Source: Perkinsela sp. pyNocScin1 (Eukaryota; Euglenozoa; Kinetoplastea; Prokinetoplastida; Perkinselidae). Taken from it: a DNA stretch of 64,000 nt. A program made the position numbers and the translations under genes. Of the stretch, positions 37,353 through 47,432 are shown piece by piece; the stretch's first letter is position 1; the number at the start of each line of letters is the position of its first letter. Below the pieces are notes generated by a model. The model ran no database searches, was not told the DNA's origin, and was given only the letters and a program-made list of their open reading frames with translations. The stretch spans positions 1,302,001-1,366,000 of the forward strand of contig CAXHTR010000008.1 in assembly GCA_964019655.1 (NCBI GenBank), read 5' to 3'.

Positions 37353-37378
37353 TCAAGATCATTTTCTCGTCAAGTTAT

Positions 37379-37539
37379 ACCCAGCTATGGGTCTGCACCG
37401 GTTTCAGAGCAAAATGCGGAATCGTGCTCCCGAGGGCGCGGTGTGCCCCGGGGGCGAAGACCGAAGTATATGACTTCGGTGTTCGTGCAGGTTCGCCACT
37501 TTCGAGCTGTGTCGTGATCCCCGATAAGCACATCGCAGC
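37379..37539 (+). ncRNA. Candidate structured small RNA next to tRNA-Phe
   Basis: Three or four hairpins follow one another: ACCCA-GCTA-TGGGT (37379-37392); an 11 bp stem with one bulged A (37426-37455); ACCGAAGT-ATATG-ACTTCGGT (37460-37480); and an 11 bp stem with two mismatches (37506-37539). The density of perfect stems exceeds that of other spacers here. The A box of the divergent tRNA-Phe starts at 37345; the ~95 bp spacing seen for U2 would put an RNA start near 37440, so the first stems may lie upstream. I could not match it to U3, U6, 7SL or RNase P. Confidence 0.4.
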
Positions 37540-38945
37540 GCTAGAACGTACAATAGCTTTGAAGTAAAAGGAGACAGCTCGAGAAATGCTTGAAGCTCAT
37601 CGGACCGAACCGATATAAAAAGTTAGAAGAAAAGTTGCGCGGCGAATATCTATCAGATGGCCCAAATTATCAGAAATTCCCTGCATCACTCGTATTGATG
37701 GCGTTGTAATTCACTATAATCACACCATACATCCAACACCGATATCAGAAGAAATCACGAGCTGTCGCGCAGGAAAAGATGAGAAGCCGCTAGGTATGAG
37801 GACGGAGCTGATTTCGGCAGGGGTTGGTGAGATACGTCGAGGTGAAAGCGCACTGTATTATGCACTATGGTGCTACACAAGTGCAGAAATATGCTCTTGA
37901 AAAGATCTAAAGTGTTAGATTGTGGGATGCTTTTCTAAAAGGCTTTGACGAATCCATTGCTTTTCTTTCGCTTCACTGGAGTCCCTCTTCCCAGAGCCAA
38001 GGTCCCAAGGGTAAGCCTAAATTAGTAAGTGAATCAACTACAAAAAGATTTATTGGAGAGGCAGCAATTAATTAGAACTTTCTCGGCAATATGGAGAGAA
38101 AAGTTCGGCGATGGGTATTTCCTCGAAGCCGATCCGCTCATAGCAAATTTCGCTGGAGTTTACCGAAATTAGCGTGAATTGAAGAACATGAACGCTTGTA
38201 GCTTAAGAAGGGGACACAATGTACTGAGCTGGAATTTCAGGTGTCCTTCTCAGCATAGGTGAGCATTGCGCGAGACTTGTCACCCCGGTTCTTCTTTATA
38301 CCAGCGACAGCAGAGTCGTTGCTTCAGCGATAAGTGAATCTTATGGACAGCACACCGTCTATTCCATGATTCTCGATCTGTGCGGTTAAATCGTTGTGAA
38401 AGTGCGGTTAGTCTCCATTAGGAAATTTATTTTCAACCTGAATACTCCGAACGTTTCCCTTCCAATATACTAGCAGCTCGGCAGATTGAGATAAATGCAA
38501 GTTCCTTTCATGAATCATATGATTTCGTTCCCGAATTTACTAGTGTCTGCCCTTGTTTGTTTGATCCTGCTAAATTTCTAACTCCAAATCTTATTCTGTT
38601 TCATCGACAAGTAATCTTAAGAGCAGAAGGATCTGTAAATCTAGATGGGTCCAAGTCATTTCTAAGAGCACTTCGTGCCCTGGAAACATTATCATCTTTT
38701 CAGACTGGTTTGAGTGTTAGGCGCTTGGCGTTCATGATTAGCTTCAAAATTCTTCGATTATAAAGGGACTGAGGAGCTTGAAAAGTTATGCCATCGGCGA
38801 CTGTACCATCACCAGATCAGATTCCGCGCTAATCATTTTCCTGTCAATAATTTTCTGCTGTCTTCCGCTCGCACCACCCTTTTCCTAAATACAGTAAAGA
38901 TTTGGCAAAAATCTCGTCTAATTTGTTTAAATCTAGTTTTCAGAA
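37540..38945. other. Intergenic, no gene recognised
   Basis: 1.4 kb of AT-rich sequence between the RNA-gene cluster and RIM1. A 68-codon frame at 38557-38763 starts with ATG but has no gene-like codon use. Small RNA genes could be hidden here. Just before RIM1 there is a clear acceptor (ATCTAGTTTTCAG, four bases before the ATG). Confidence 0.4.
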
Positions 38946-39500
38946 ATGCTCTTTCGATTCAATCGACGATTCCTGCAAGCAGCAGCAGGAAGCGCTTCAT
39001 CTACAGCGAAACCACCTGCAACGGCGTCAAGCATGTCCAGTACAAATGAGCCCAAGACTGAGGAAAAACAACAGGTGCCAGTTCCTTCGTACAAATCCAT
39101 TAACCACGTATCCCTCGTCGGCGTCGCGCATGATGTCCAATCCGGTTTCGTGTACGAGGACCCTGTATGCCAGTTCACACTATCCACAAGCTCGCTCGAC
39201 ACAATGATCAACGGACGCACCAACGAGCCAGTCCTCGAAAAGGACCACCACACCATCCGTTGCTTTGGAGAGCCATTCTGCACCCAGGTGAGACAGATGG
39301 TCCGCGAAGGCTACGTCGTGTGCGCGAGCGGCAGGCTACGAATGAACCCACAGATGGACCCTGCGACGTCAAAGCATCACTACTTCCCGTATATCCACAT
39401 CACTCCACCACACGGTAATGTTCATGTCATTCACGGTGATCCGAAGAAAACGTCTTCTGATCTACCTGATATTTCTACTAACCCGGCGAAGAGCAGCTAA
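38946..39500 (+). CDS. RIM1: Mitochondrial single-strand DNA-binding protein RIM1
   Basis: A 184-residue OB-fold protein. The N-terminus [16 protein letters not shown] is a typical mitochondrial presequence. The domain runs from [20 protein letters not shown] (~55) through [14 protein letters not shown] to [14 protein letters not shown] (~160). The GFVYED and [10 protein letters not shown] stretches are, from memory, those of kinetoplastid RIM1, which coats single-stranded mitochondrial DNA during replication. Its presence implies the organism keeps a mitochondrial genome. The ATG follows an acceptor AG by only two bases. Confidence 0.88.
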   Translation: MLFRFNRRFLQAAAGSASSTAKPPATASSMSSTNEPKTEEKQQVPVPSYKSINHVSLVGVAHDVQSGFVYEDPVCQFTLSTSSLDTMINGRTNEPVLEKDHHTIRCFGEPFCTQVRQMVREGYVVCASGRLRMNPQMDPATSKHHYFPYIHITPPHGNVHVIHGDPKKTSSDLPDISTNPAKSS

Positions 39501-39606
39501 TGTATGGCTCTTATCGTGTTTCTATGCGAGCACGCTGTCAGCGGACTGTAGCGCGTAATTTCGAAACGTCATGAATTCCTTATTTGTTGCTCTATTTTCC
39601 GTTAAA

Positions 39607-40047
39607 ATGACAACAGTCCCAAGACGGGAGCTCCCCCGCATACTGACCCCGTACTCCGTGGACCTGGCCATCAACACGGACATTCCGTATGTTATTGCGA
39701 TTCGCTTCGGTCGAGAGAATACTGCAGACTGCGCCGAGATGGACACCGTCCTCGAGCGCATCATGGGCAAAGTGCGAAGCTTCGCTGAAATATACACAGT
39801 TGACATCGACAAAGTTCCGGATTTCAACCTTATGTACGAGCTCGAAGATGACGTCAACCTCATGTTTTTCTACCGGAACAAGCACATTCAGGTCGACTGT
39901 GGCAGTGGCATTCATACGCGCGTCCACTTCCCCCTGCGCAGCGACCAGGAGGCCATCGATATGCTCGAAATTGTTTTTCGAGGGGCACAGAAGGGGCGGG
40001 CAAAGGTCTCCACCAATGAAAACTACTCGACGAAGGAGCGTTTCTAG
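39607..40047 (+). CDS. DIM1: U5 snRNP 15 kDa protein DIM1/Dib1
   Basis: A 146-residue thioredoxin-fold spliceosome protein. MTTVPRREL was taken as the start, giving the usual family length (~142); an upstream in-frame ATG would add 12 residues. Diagnostic blocks are VIAIRFGRE, YTVDIDKVPDFNLMYEL, NLMFFYRNKHIQVDCG and RGAQKGRAKVSTNENYSTKE. DIM1 sits near the 5' splice site in the precatalytic spliceosome, and in a trans-splicing organism it would act in SL addition. It follows RIM1 by about 100 bp. Confidence 0.95.
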   Translation: MTTVPRRELPRILTPYSVDLAINTDIPYVIAIRFGRENTADCAEMDTVLERIMGKVRSFAEIYTVDIDKVPDFNLMYELEDDVNLMFFYRNKHIQVDCGSGIHTRVHFPLRSDQEAIDMLEIVFRGAQKGRAKVSTNENYSTKERF

Positions 40048-40193
40048 CTGAGCTTTACTTCCCAGACAAAATGGCTTACCCCTGCATTACTCTATGTATG
40101 GCGATGTGTAGGATAGGAAATAGGAGCTGATTGGACATAGCAATGCCCCAATGACTGAACGTTCCATCTTTTCAGTAGCAAAAATGATGAATA

Positions 40194-40925
40194 ATGATTC
40201 CTGATCGTGTTTTTCCAAAATTTTTAACTTTGTTGTCAGTTTCTCGCATTCTGATGCCGATCCTGCTCACGTGCATCGCTCTCTGCCCCGAACCTTTTCT
40301 TGCCAGTGATAATTTCGAAATCGAAGCAAAACAGCAGGCACTTATGACGCTTGTTATCGACCAAGTGGACGTCATACTGCGACGGCATATTACTCGTGAC
40401 CGCCTCGACTCGAATCCGTGCGATACTCCTGAGCGCATTGGCTGGTATGGTGTGGAGTGCAGCAACGGGATAGTGACTGCATTTCGTGTTGAGAATTTCC
40501 ACGAGGGAAATTTCTCGTACGCTTTCCTCCCGCAGAGCGTGGAAACCCTCGTGCTGTCGAGCTGCTCGCAAATGCAAAACCTTGAGGTGCGGCTTCTGCC
40601 TCGCTCGCTCCGCACCCTAGACCTCCACAGTAATCATTTTTGGGGGCCTTTGGAGGTCTCGTGCTTTCCCCGCTCGCTCGTGAGCTGCAACCTGGCGATG
40701 AACAAGCTGAGCGGGGCAGTGCACTTCCTCGACTTGCCGTCGTCACTCGTCGAGCTCGACCTCTCAGCGAACCATTTCCGCCAAAAGGTCATCTACTACG
40801 GCATAATGCCGCCGAACTTGGCCTATATCGACATGCGCATGCACACGATCAGCAAAGTTTCTATGAGAGCGCTCTACCCTGTGGATAAGCGAGCGGACAT
40901 TCGGTCGATTATTGCGTGCGACTAG
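40194..40925 (+). CDS. Secreted leucine-rich-repeat protein (LRR-4)
   Basis: A 243-residue protein with a leader that may begin at the first ATG or at MPILLTCIALC twenty codons on. A short ORF (ATGATGAATAATGATTCCTGA) overlaps the first ATG in another frame, which favours the internal start. The cap has CDTPERIGWYGVECSNG. About four repeats follow (LPRSLRTLDLHSNHFWG, FPRSLVSCNLAMNKLSG, LPSSLVELDLSANHF). The C-terminus FRQKVIYYGIMPPNLAYIDM matches LRR-2 at 14.1 kb, so these two are closer to one another than to the tandem array. Confidence 0.8.
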   Translation: MIPDRVFPKFLTLLSVSRILMPILLTCIALCPEPFLASDNFEIEAKQQALMTLVIDQVDVILRRHITRDRLDSNPCDTPERIGWYGVECSNGIVTAFRVENFHEGNFSYAFLPQSVETLVLSSCSQMQNLEVRLLPRSLRTLDLHSNHFWGPLEVSCFPRSLVSCNLAMNKLSGAVHFLDLPSSLVELDLSANHFRQKVIYYGIMPPNLAYIDMRMHTISKVSMRALYPVDKRADIRSIIACD

Positions 40926-41391
40926 TGATAAGATGAAAATTGTGGGCCTGTAGGCTGAGTTAAGTGAGCATACATCTTATTGATTCGTGACGTCGAAACC
41001 CACGAGAATATGCAAGCTTTCAAAGAGCAAGTAAACCAAAAATCAGGGGACAAACCTCCTTGATCTAAAATCCAATTAAAGAGCTTCATTTTCTGTATCA
41101 GACCTCTCAGTGTGTCTTTTTGAGCCACATCCCACAGTTTTTTAGCTTGCGATAAAAGCCAGGTAGAACAGAAAAGAAAACTTGGAAATTCATGTTCAGA
41201 TCATAGTCCTAAAATGACTTTGTTGTCAAGAACGAGGGCTGCTCTTTCACTGTGATCTTATAAGAAAACCTGAATAAGTCAATCGCACATAAAAGTTCTC
41301 ATCTCCAATATCTCGCACTTCCACGTATCCCCAAATCTTGTTTTCTCATTTGATCCCTACTGCTCTTTTCCCCTCATTCCCCTTCATTACA

Positions 41392-42102
41392 ATGGCCGAG
41401 CCGTCGTCCACACTCTGCATCCCACTGCTCCTCCTGTATGCCATCGTGTGCTACCTGTACGTCTTTGGGCTTCCGCTCCTCCGACCCCCGAGAACTGAGA
41501 CCCCTGAGCCGAACGATATTGAGACCTACGAGAACCTCAGCGACCAGCAGCGCATGGAGCGCCTCGTCGAGCACGTGCACGCCGCTGACCAGTTCCAGGA
41601 CGCTGACGGCGCGTTCCTCCCGGTGTGCACGTGGCCGAGCGTCGAGTGCGACAGCGAGGGCAGCGTCACAGAGATCCAGTGGAACGGCATCTGGTCGAAG
41701 GTCAAGCTGTACGACTCCATTATGGACCTCTGGTGGCTCCCGCCGCAGCTCGAGAAGTTTGACATCGGCTACTCGCAGGTCATCGGCGTCTTCTTCGCCG
41801 CGAAGCTCCCGCGAAAGCTCCAGTCGTTCGTCATCAACGCCTGCCAGTTCGAGGGCACCGTCGACTGGGCGTCGCTCCCCCCGCGCCTCGAGGTCCTCGA
41901 CATCTCCAACACAGCGCTCGAGGGCCATGTGGACTTTGCCGCGCTTCCGCCCACGCTCCGCCAGCTCCGGCTACAGAACACCCGCTTCAGCGACTTTGCA
42001 GGGGCAAAGCGCGAGAGCCTAATAGTCACTGGCATGAGTGAGCTCGAGCGACGCGCCCAGGAGAATACGAAGCGCATCGTCGGGGAGAAGTTTGTGATAT
42101 AG
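41392..42102 (+). CDS. Leucine-rich-repeat protein with N-terminal membrane segment (LRR-5)
   Basis: A 236-residue protein; the open frame starts earlier without an ATG. The N-terminal hydrophobic run (TLCIPLLLLYAIVCYLYVFG) is long and strongly hydrophobic, so it may be an anchor, not a cleaved leader. The cap shows QQRMERLVEHV, FQDADGAFLPVCTWPSVECD and an acidic linker before it. Only about four LRRs are present, the lowest number in the family. The C-terminus (ERRAQENTKRIVGEKFVI) is helical and charged, unlike the VVDxxG caps of the tandem array. Confidence 0.8.
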   Translation: MAEPSSTLCIPLLLLYAIVCYLYVFGLPLLRPPRTETPEPNDIETYENLSDQQRMERLVEHVHAADQFQDADGAFLPVCTWPSVECDSEGSVTEIQWNGIWSKVKLYDSIMDLWWLPPQLEKFDIGYSQVIGVFFAAKLPRKLQSFVINACQFEGTVDWASLPPRLEVLDISNTALEGHVDFAALPPTLRQLRLQNTRFSDFAGAKRESLIVTGMSELERRAQENTKRIVGEKFVI

Positions 42103-42568
42103 AGCAGGGATGAAGCGCAGTGCGTGTAGAGGTTCGCTTTTTGTCAAGATTTGTCGAGAGTGAAGAATTACATATTTTTTGATTTTTGTAGATTGAAATG
42201 AATTAAAAGAGTAAATGGGGGGGTGGGGGGTGAACTTGGAATAGGTTACATTACAGAGATGGCATCTGGGACTAACGAGGATCGGCTGCGTCTTAGTTTA
42301 GCTGTCCCAGCAGTATGCGACTAATTTTCGATACGAAAAAAGTAAGACAGCTGCACTTTGCCTTTGATGCTTGGTTCGATCTCCAAAGTGTGGATGTTCA
42401 TCGCAATAGGTAACAATCATGCTTGTGGCCTCATATTCTCCGTAATCACCGTCACCTTGCCAATCAATGTACATTATATGTTCTTGCGTGTAAGCAACCT
42501 GCTTATGTTCGAAAAGTACTACTTTCACTTTCGCATTTCTTTGATTTACTGCGACGATCACGCACTCA
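42103..42568. other. Intergenic with G-rich run
   Basis: No gene called. Bases 42217-42230 read GGGGGGGTGGGGGG, the longest G run in the window, which could form a quadruplex on the coding strand. A 95-codon minus-strand frame at 42298-42585 has no suitable ATG. Confidence 0.5.
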
Positions 42569-42982
42569 ATGCACCGCACAAACACAATTGTTCCGGACGC
42601 CGACTCCGTACCAACACCTATTCACACGACAGAGCAAGAACTGCGGCATCGAGTCGAGTTGCTCTCCAGGTCGCTCGCAGGCCTGACAAAGCTTCAAACT
42701 GAGAACGACAACCTCAAAGCGGAGATACGCGAAAAAGACGCGATCATCTACGACCTCGGCCAGCAGATTGAGGACTACGACTTCCACTACAGAGAGCTAC
42801 AGCACCAGCTCCGGGCAACAGCTCGACAAAACCGCGCCGTGCGACCGTCCGCGCAAGCTATAGTGCAGACAAGAGAGGGTCGGGTGCAAAAGCCGCGCCA
42901 CAACTTTGGCTATGTGAATACAAATGCGATGAGCGGTAATCAAAGCAGTACATTCAAAGAAACGAAGATGGACACAGATTAA
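42569..42982 (+). CDS. Small coiled-coil protein, 137 aa
   Basis: Residues ~20-85 form a coiled coil (LRHRVELLSRSLAGLTKLQT, then NDNLKAEIREKDAIIYDLGQ). The C-terminal third is polar and basic, then ends in a short acidic tail (KETKMDTD). It has no signal peptide or membrane segment. I do not recognise a family; coiled coils of this size often act as adaptors in complexes. It shares the plus strand with its neighbours, and codon use is mixed but gene-like. Confidence 0.6.
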   Translation: MHRTNTIVPDADSVPTPIHTTEQELRHRVELLSRSLAGLTKLQTENDNLKAEIREKDAIIYDLGQQIEDYDFHYRELQHQLRATARQNRAVRPSAQAIVQTREGRVQKPRHNFGYVNTNAMSGNQSSTFKETKMDTD

Positions 42983-43401
42983 ACCATGCTCAATGAACGC
43001 AGAAAGACTGTACAATATTGAAAATAGGATATACTGGCAGAACCTCACATATGAAAAAATGAAAATATAATGTATAGGACGGAGATGAAAAGTGATAGGT
43101 CTAGTGAAAATCAAATAAGCGTATTGGGCCTCTCGTAATGTTGTGATTTTGTGGCTGTATATGTTTATTATTTCTAAATGCGTCTTTTCTCATCTCTGTG
43201 ATCGTGCATTACACCCTGTAGTCTACACCTTTCATTGTAGTGCTTTTGGTGCCTGTTTTGTACATTCTTCAAATCACGGTTATATGCATCTCTCCTATTA
43301 TGATATCTATTCAAACTGCCTTTACAGCCCTTCCATACCTAATTTCAAGAATATCAGCCCTTCACATAACTCCTCCTATTCTCAATATTTCTCATCCATC
43401 A

Positions 43402-45057
43402 ATGTCTGATCCAAAGCTACATTCGACCACCCGCGAGCCAACCGCTACACCGAACACCGACTCCACTATGCGTGACCTTGTACGCGCGCACCGCGGGAAC
43501 CCAGTTCTCATCGAAGGCCTGCTCTTCGCCCACCACGTGGCCGCACAGCGCGCCCTGCCCCACTTCACCCTCAACCTGGAGGCCATCATCGGCATCGGCC
43601 AGCACCAGCAGCGCTTCCGCTGGCTGACACCATCGGGCCCATCTGAGATATCCGAGTTCTCGAGGCAGCCGCACTTCTCCCTGCCCGAGGGCCTCGAGCG
43701 GGACTCCCTCGCGCACCTCAGCGATGCGACCATCATCGAGCTACTCAGTAACCCCCAAAACGCTTTCGAGCGCGTCTACCTCTCCCAGGCCGGCGCAGTG
43801 CCCCGGCTCGAGAACCTCCGCGCGCACCCCTGCGAAGAGGTCCACCTCAACTACGAAAATGTCTTGCAAACGGACATTGCGCACCTCCGCCAGTGCGAGA
43901 CCCTCAAGTCGCTCACAGTGCTCGAGTTCGACCCGGAAGTCCTCGCGCCCCTCGCTGGCCACCCGTCCATCACCCACCTCGACTTCCACACTGTATCGAA
44001 AGCGCAGCGCTCGAACAAAAAGCTCCGCCGGCTCTACGTCAAGTTCCTCCGCACGTTCCCCAACCTGCAGTCGATCTGCGTCCCGTGCAACCCCAAGAAC
44101 GACCCACAGGGCGAGGAATTCTTGAAGTACAGCATGGGCCAGCACGCCCTCGCCGAGTACATCCACGACCGCAAGAAATATATCACATTTGCCAAGTTCA
44201 ACACGTACCTGTGCAGCGACAGGGTCGCCATCGCGCTCGGCCAGTGCGCAAACCTCCGCACGCTCATCCTCCGTGACACAGTCGTCCACGACAAGTTCAT
44301 TGTACATGCACTGCGCAGCCCCTCGGTCCAGCGCTCGCTGCGGCACGTCGAGCTCGACAACGCCCGTGGCAGCGCTTCGTTCTCGCTCACGACCGGCCCG
44401 CGCGGCTCGTCGCTCCGCGCCCTCGCCAAGTGCACTAGCCTGCGGCACGTGGCGCTGCCCGGGAGCAAGGCGCGCACCCCAGAGATCTGCGCGATCGTTC
44501 GGGGCAGCAAAGGGGCCCTCCGGAGGCTTCATATCGGAAATTGCCGGCTCGTGCGGGAGCGCGTCGTCGATGCGCTGCTGGAGTGCCCTCTGTTGGACCG
44601 TGTGGACATCGCAGGGACGAATGTTGGCCCAGAGGCGAAGGAGAAGTTTGTGCAGCACAGAGTGAACAGGGGATTTGGCGCTGGGATTCATGGAGGCGCG
44701 GCAAATGCGATGCAGGGCGTTGTTGAAGAAGACGAGGGCGAGAGCAGCGCCTCCCACGGCTCAGACCGGAACCCCGACGGGCTCATGGAGTCGGAGGACG
44801 GGGGCTTTCGGCGGACCGACGACGAGACGGTGATGGACTCGTCGGGGTTCTCGGAGGTGGGCCCGGACACTGACTGGGGGAAGTCCTCGGAGAGTGCGGG
44901 TGGGCACTCGGATACAGAGTCTGGCGATGACGGTGAACCAGACTGGGGGAAACCTGCGGAGAGTGTAGGTAAGGAAGCAGAGTCTGAAGTTGATGATGAC
45001 GATGAAAGTGACTGGGATGCTATGTCGAGCACGAGCTACGATTCTGCGTATATGTAG
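43402..45057 (+). CDS. Intracellular LRR (RNI-like) protein with acidic C-terminus
   Basis: A 551-residue protein beginning MSDPKLHST. The open frame upstream lacks a good start, and a long pyrimidine tract leads up to this ATG. Unlike its neighbours it has no leader. Residues ~100-430 contain irregular LRRs of the ribonuclease-inhibitor kind (LRQCETLKSLTVLEFD, CANLRTLILRDTVV, LAKCTSLRHVALPGS, LRRLHIGNCRLV). The last ~120 residues are rich in Asp, Glu, Ser and Gly and hold two near-repeats, DTDWGKSSESAG and EPDWGKPAESVG. Such proteins often scaffold complexes; no specific role can be given. Confidence 0.75.
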   Translation: MSDPKLHSTTREPTATPNTDSTMRDLVRAHRGNPVLIEGLLFAHHVAAQRALPHFTLNLEAIIGIGQHQQRFRWLTPSGPSEISEFSRQPHFSLPEGLERDSLAHLSDATIIELLSNPQNAFERVYLSQAGAVPRLENLRAHPCEEVHLNYENVLQTDIAHLRQCETLKSLTVLEFDPEVLAPLAGHPSITHLDFHTVSKAQRSNKKLRRLYVKFLRTFPNLQSICVPCNPKNDPQGEEFLKYSMGQHALAEYIHDRKKYITFAKFNTYLCSDRVAIALGQCANLRTLILRDTVVHDKFIVHALRSPSVQRSLRHVELDNARGSASFSLTTGPRGSSLRALAKCTSLRHVALPGSKARTPEICAIVRGSKGALRRLHIGNCRLVRERVVDALLECPLLDRVDIAGTNVGPEAKEKFVQHRVNRGFGAGIHGGAANAMQGVVEEDEGESSASHGSDRNPDGLMESEDGGFRRTDDETVMDSSGFSEVGPDTDWGKSSESAGGHSDTESGDDGEPDWGKPAESVGKEAESEVDDDDESDWDAMSSTSYDSAYM

Positions 45058-45319
45058 AATCGCACCGCATCACTAAGAATTCGTGCAGAAGCTCTGTTTT
45101 CCGAAAAGGCGCTTCAGAGCCATGACACATATCATACGAACCAAGCGATCTTTCATGCGCGCATCGATGACAAAGTGAAATAATCGAGACCTCTTCGAAT
45201 TATTAGGAAAAGCCTTCCCTTATCAAATAAACTGCAGAATCGCTCATCGCAGAGGATTATTTCCCCTCAGCTCACTACATAGTACAATTTTTACTGATTT
45301 CCTACAATTTCACATAGTA

Positions 45320-46807
45320 ATGCACCTCTGCACACTTCTCCTGCACGCAGCCGACGACCAGCACCTCGGCAGGCTCGACCCGACGCTACTCTCGAGCCAG
45401 GCGCTCCTCGAGATGTTTGTGAGCACTTTTAAGAACATCTCAGCGTTCCAGGACGACCACGGCAACTTTCGGGACATCGATGACTGGAATGGAGTCGTGG
45501 ACACCCGCACAGAGGAGGACGGGAGCCTCACTGCGACCGCCTTCTCGTACGAGGCGGGCGAGCCGTGGCCCAAGCTCGAGGGGTCGCTCGACCTCACATT
45601 TGTGCCGCAGACGCTCGTTGCCTTGGAGGCGACCGACTGCGACATCATCGGCACCATCGACACGGCGGCGCTGCCCCGCGGCCTTCGCATCCTCCTTTTC
45701 GGTGGAAACAAGCTTGAAGGCAGCTTTGCCATCGAAGCGCTCCCGGCTGGCCTTGAGTGGGTCTCAATTTATAGCAATCAGCTCAGCGGGTCCCTGCCCC
45801 TTGAAGCCCTCCCGCGCTCCCTTGTCGTGTTCCAGGCGAATAGTAACGCCTTTGTGGGGCCAATCATCATGCGCGACCTCCCGCAGGGCCTCAGAATTAT
45901 CGATATCGAGCGAAACAAATTTTCGGGGATCGTCACCATGGACCGCCTGCCGGACTCGCTCATGCACCTCGTAATGGGTAGCAATGGCAAACTCACCGCA
46001 GAAGCGCCGCTGCCCGCACTCCCAGAAGGCCTCCAGGCCCTGCGCATCTCGCGCATACGCTTTGGCGGCACAATCGACTTCGCTGCGCTTCCGCCGGCGC
46101 TTGAGCGCCTCTATGCGGACTTTTGCGGCCTCAGCGGGTCGTTCGCCGCGGCCGCGTTGCCGCGAACGCTCGAGGACGTTGAGCTGTCGAGCACTTCCTT
46201 CGAAGGCAGCCTCGTGACGGCGGACCTCCCGGAGGACCTGAATTCGATCATTCTCAACTTCTGCGCACTGCATGGCACTGTGGACTTTACGGCGCTCCCA
46301 GACCCTCTCACGGCGGTGATGCTGGCAAAGAACAATTTTACGGGGACAGTCGACCTGACAGATCTGCCGGATCTCCGCTCGCTCATGCTCTGCTCCAATC
46401 GTTTTGAAGGCAGCGTCGACTTGACACATCTGCCTGATGCGCTCGAGAGCCTCCAGATGAACGACAATCGATTCAAGGGTGCGCTCGATCTCACAGCGCT
46501 CAACCCAGGGCTCCGCCATCTCCTCCTGTCACGCAACAATTTCTCAGGGTCCGTGAACCTTATGAAGCTGCCCGACACCCTCGAGATGATGGATCTGTCG
46601 CATACTGGCCTCGAGGGCTACACGGACCCGGAAAAGCTGCCGGCGTCTCTCCGGAGCCTTCTGACGGAGGGGACGGTTATACGTCGGAACGACGGCCTCT
46701 GGAGCACGCAGCTCGGCAGGGATTATGTCTCGGAGCGTCTGTCGGGCGGGGACGAGGAGTACAATATGGAGCTTCTGCAGGCGTACTCGCAAGCAGTTAA
46801 AGAGTAA
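45320..46807 (+). CDS. Secreted leucine-rich-repeat protein (LRR-6), longest of the family
   Basis: A 495-residue protein with a very short leader (MHLCTLLLHAADD). The cap contains GRLDPTLLSSQALLEMFV, FQDDHGNFRDIDDWNGVVD. About fifteen 23-residue repeats follow almost without gaps, for example LPDPLTAVMLAKNNFTG, LPDALESLQMNDNRFKG and LNPGLRHLLLSRNNFSG. Repeats 5-9 are more diverged than the others. The C-terminus (SERLSGGDEEYNMELLQAYS) is acidic and helical. It is the last gene of the plus-strand cluster, 625 bp from the oppositely oriented array. Confidence 0.87.
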   Translation: MHLCTLLLHAADDQHLGRLDPTLLSSQALLEMFVSTFKNISAFQDDHGNFRDIDDWNGVVDTRTEEDGSLTATAFSYEAGEPWPKLEGSLDLTFVPQTLVALEATDCDIIGTIDTAALPRGLRILLFGGNKLEGSFAIEALPAGLEWVSIYSNQLSGSLPLEALPRSLVVFQANSNAFVGPIIMRDLPQGLRIIDIERNKFSGIVTMDRLPDSLMHLVMGSNGKLTAEAPLPALPEGLQALRISRIRFGGTIDFAALPPALERLYADFCGLSGSFAAAALPRTLEDVELSSTSFEGSLVTADLPEDLNSIILNFCALHGTVDFTALPDPLTAVMLAKNNFTGTVDLTDLPDLRSLMLCSNRFEGSVDLTHLPDALESLQMNDNRFKGALDLTALNPGLRHLLLSRNNFSGSVNLMKLPDTLEMMDLSHTGLEGYTDPEKLPASLRSLLTEGTVIRRNDGLWSTQLGRDYVSERLSGGDEEYNMELLQAYSQAVKE

Positions 46808-47432
46808 TGGAAAGATACGAAAATAGTGCTCGGTTTAGGTTTATTGATTGGATAATTTTCATCGCAATGGCGTTTGAGCCTTTTCGTAGCCTTTTGTAGG
46901 GAAAATTATAAAATGAGAGCGATGATCGAGATGCGCAGTTCGAAAGAATCTTTGACTTTCCGTCAGTGACAGGGACGGTTGTAGTTGGTTGAGGAAAGGG
47001 GTTACTGCCGAAGTCATCCATTTGACATTTACCTCATTTGCGGTAAGATCGGCCTCAGATGCAGTTTTCTCGCACCGCCAAATTTTGTCGTGGCTCCAGA
47101 ATGCAGTGCTCGAAGCGTGACAGCTCTATCGATCAAACACTACTTTCTCATCCTGAACACCTGCGCTGTGACTGCTCACGCAATCTGGAGAATGTATGCG
47201 CGTGCAACATTGACTGTGGTGCATAGTTTTCTCGCGATGCAAGTGCGACGTAGGAGCACATGGCGGAAGATTCGTCAGATCAACTTGAGCTGCATGGGCC
47301 AACGCTCACCTGCCTGCTGCGCTCATCACGAAACAAAAAAGATTTCAAATAATGCAAAATAAATCAATACTCCGGCAATGAACGACAGTGACTTCTATCA
47401 AAAACACTTTATGACTCATCATCAAACCCGAC
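46808..47432. other. Convergent strand-switch region
   Basis: The plus cluster ends at 46807 and the minus cluster at 47433. The gap is AT-rich and holds no recognisable gene; a 125-codon plus-strand frame (46985-47362) has no ATG start. No tRNA-like boxes or SL-like sequence were found here, unlike the other convergent gap. Confidence 0.6.

Noticed and set aside
42298-42585. 95-codon minus-strand frame with protein-like sequence upstream of the coiled-coil gene
   Set aside because: It begins with GTG, has no early ATG, runs against the local cluster direction and overlaps the start of the better-supported plus-strand gene.
46985-47362. 125-codon plus-strand frame in the second convergent gap
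   Set aside because: TTG start, no codon bias, no recognisable motif.
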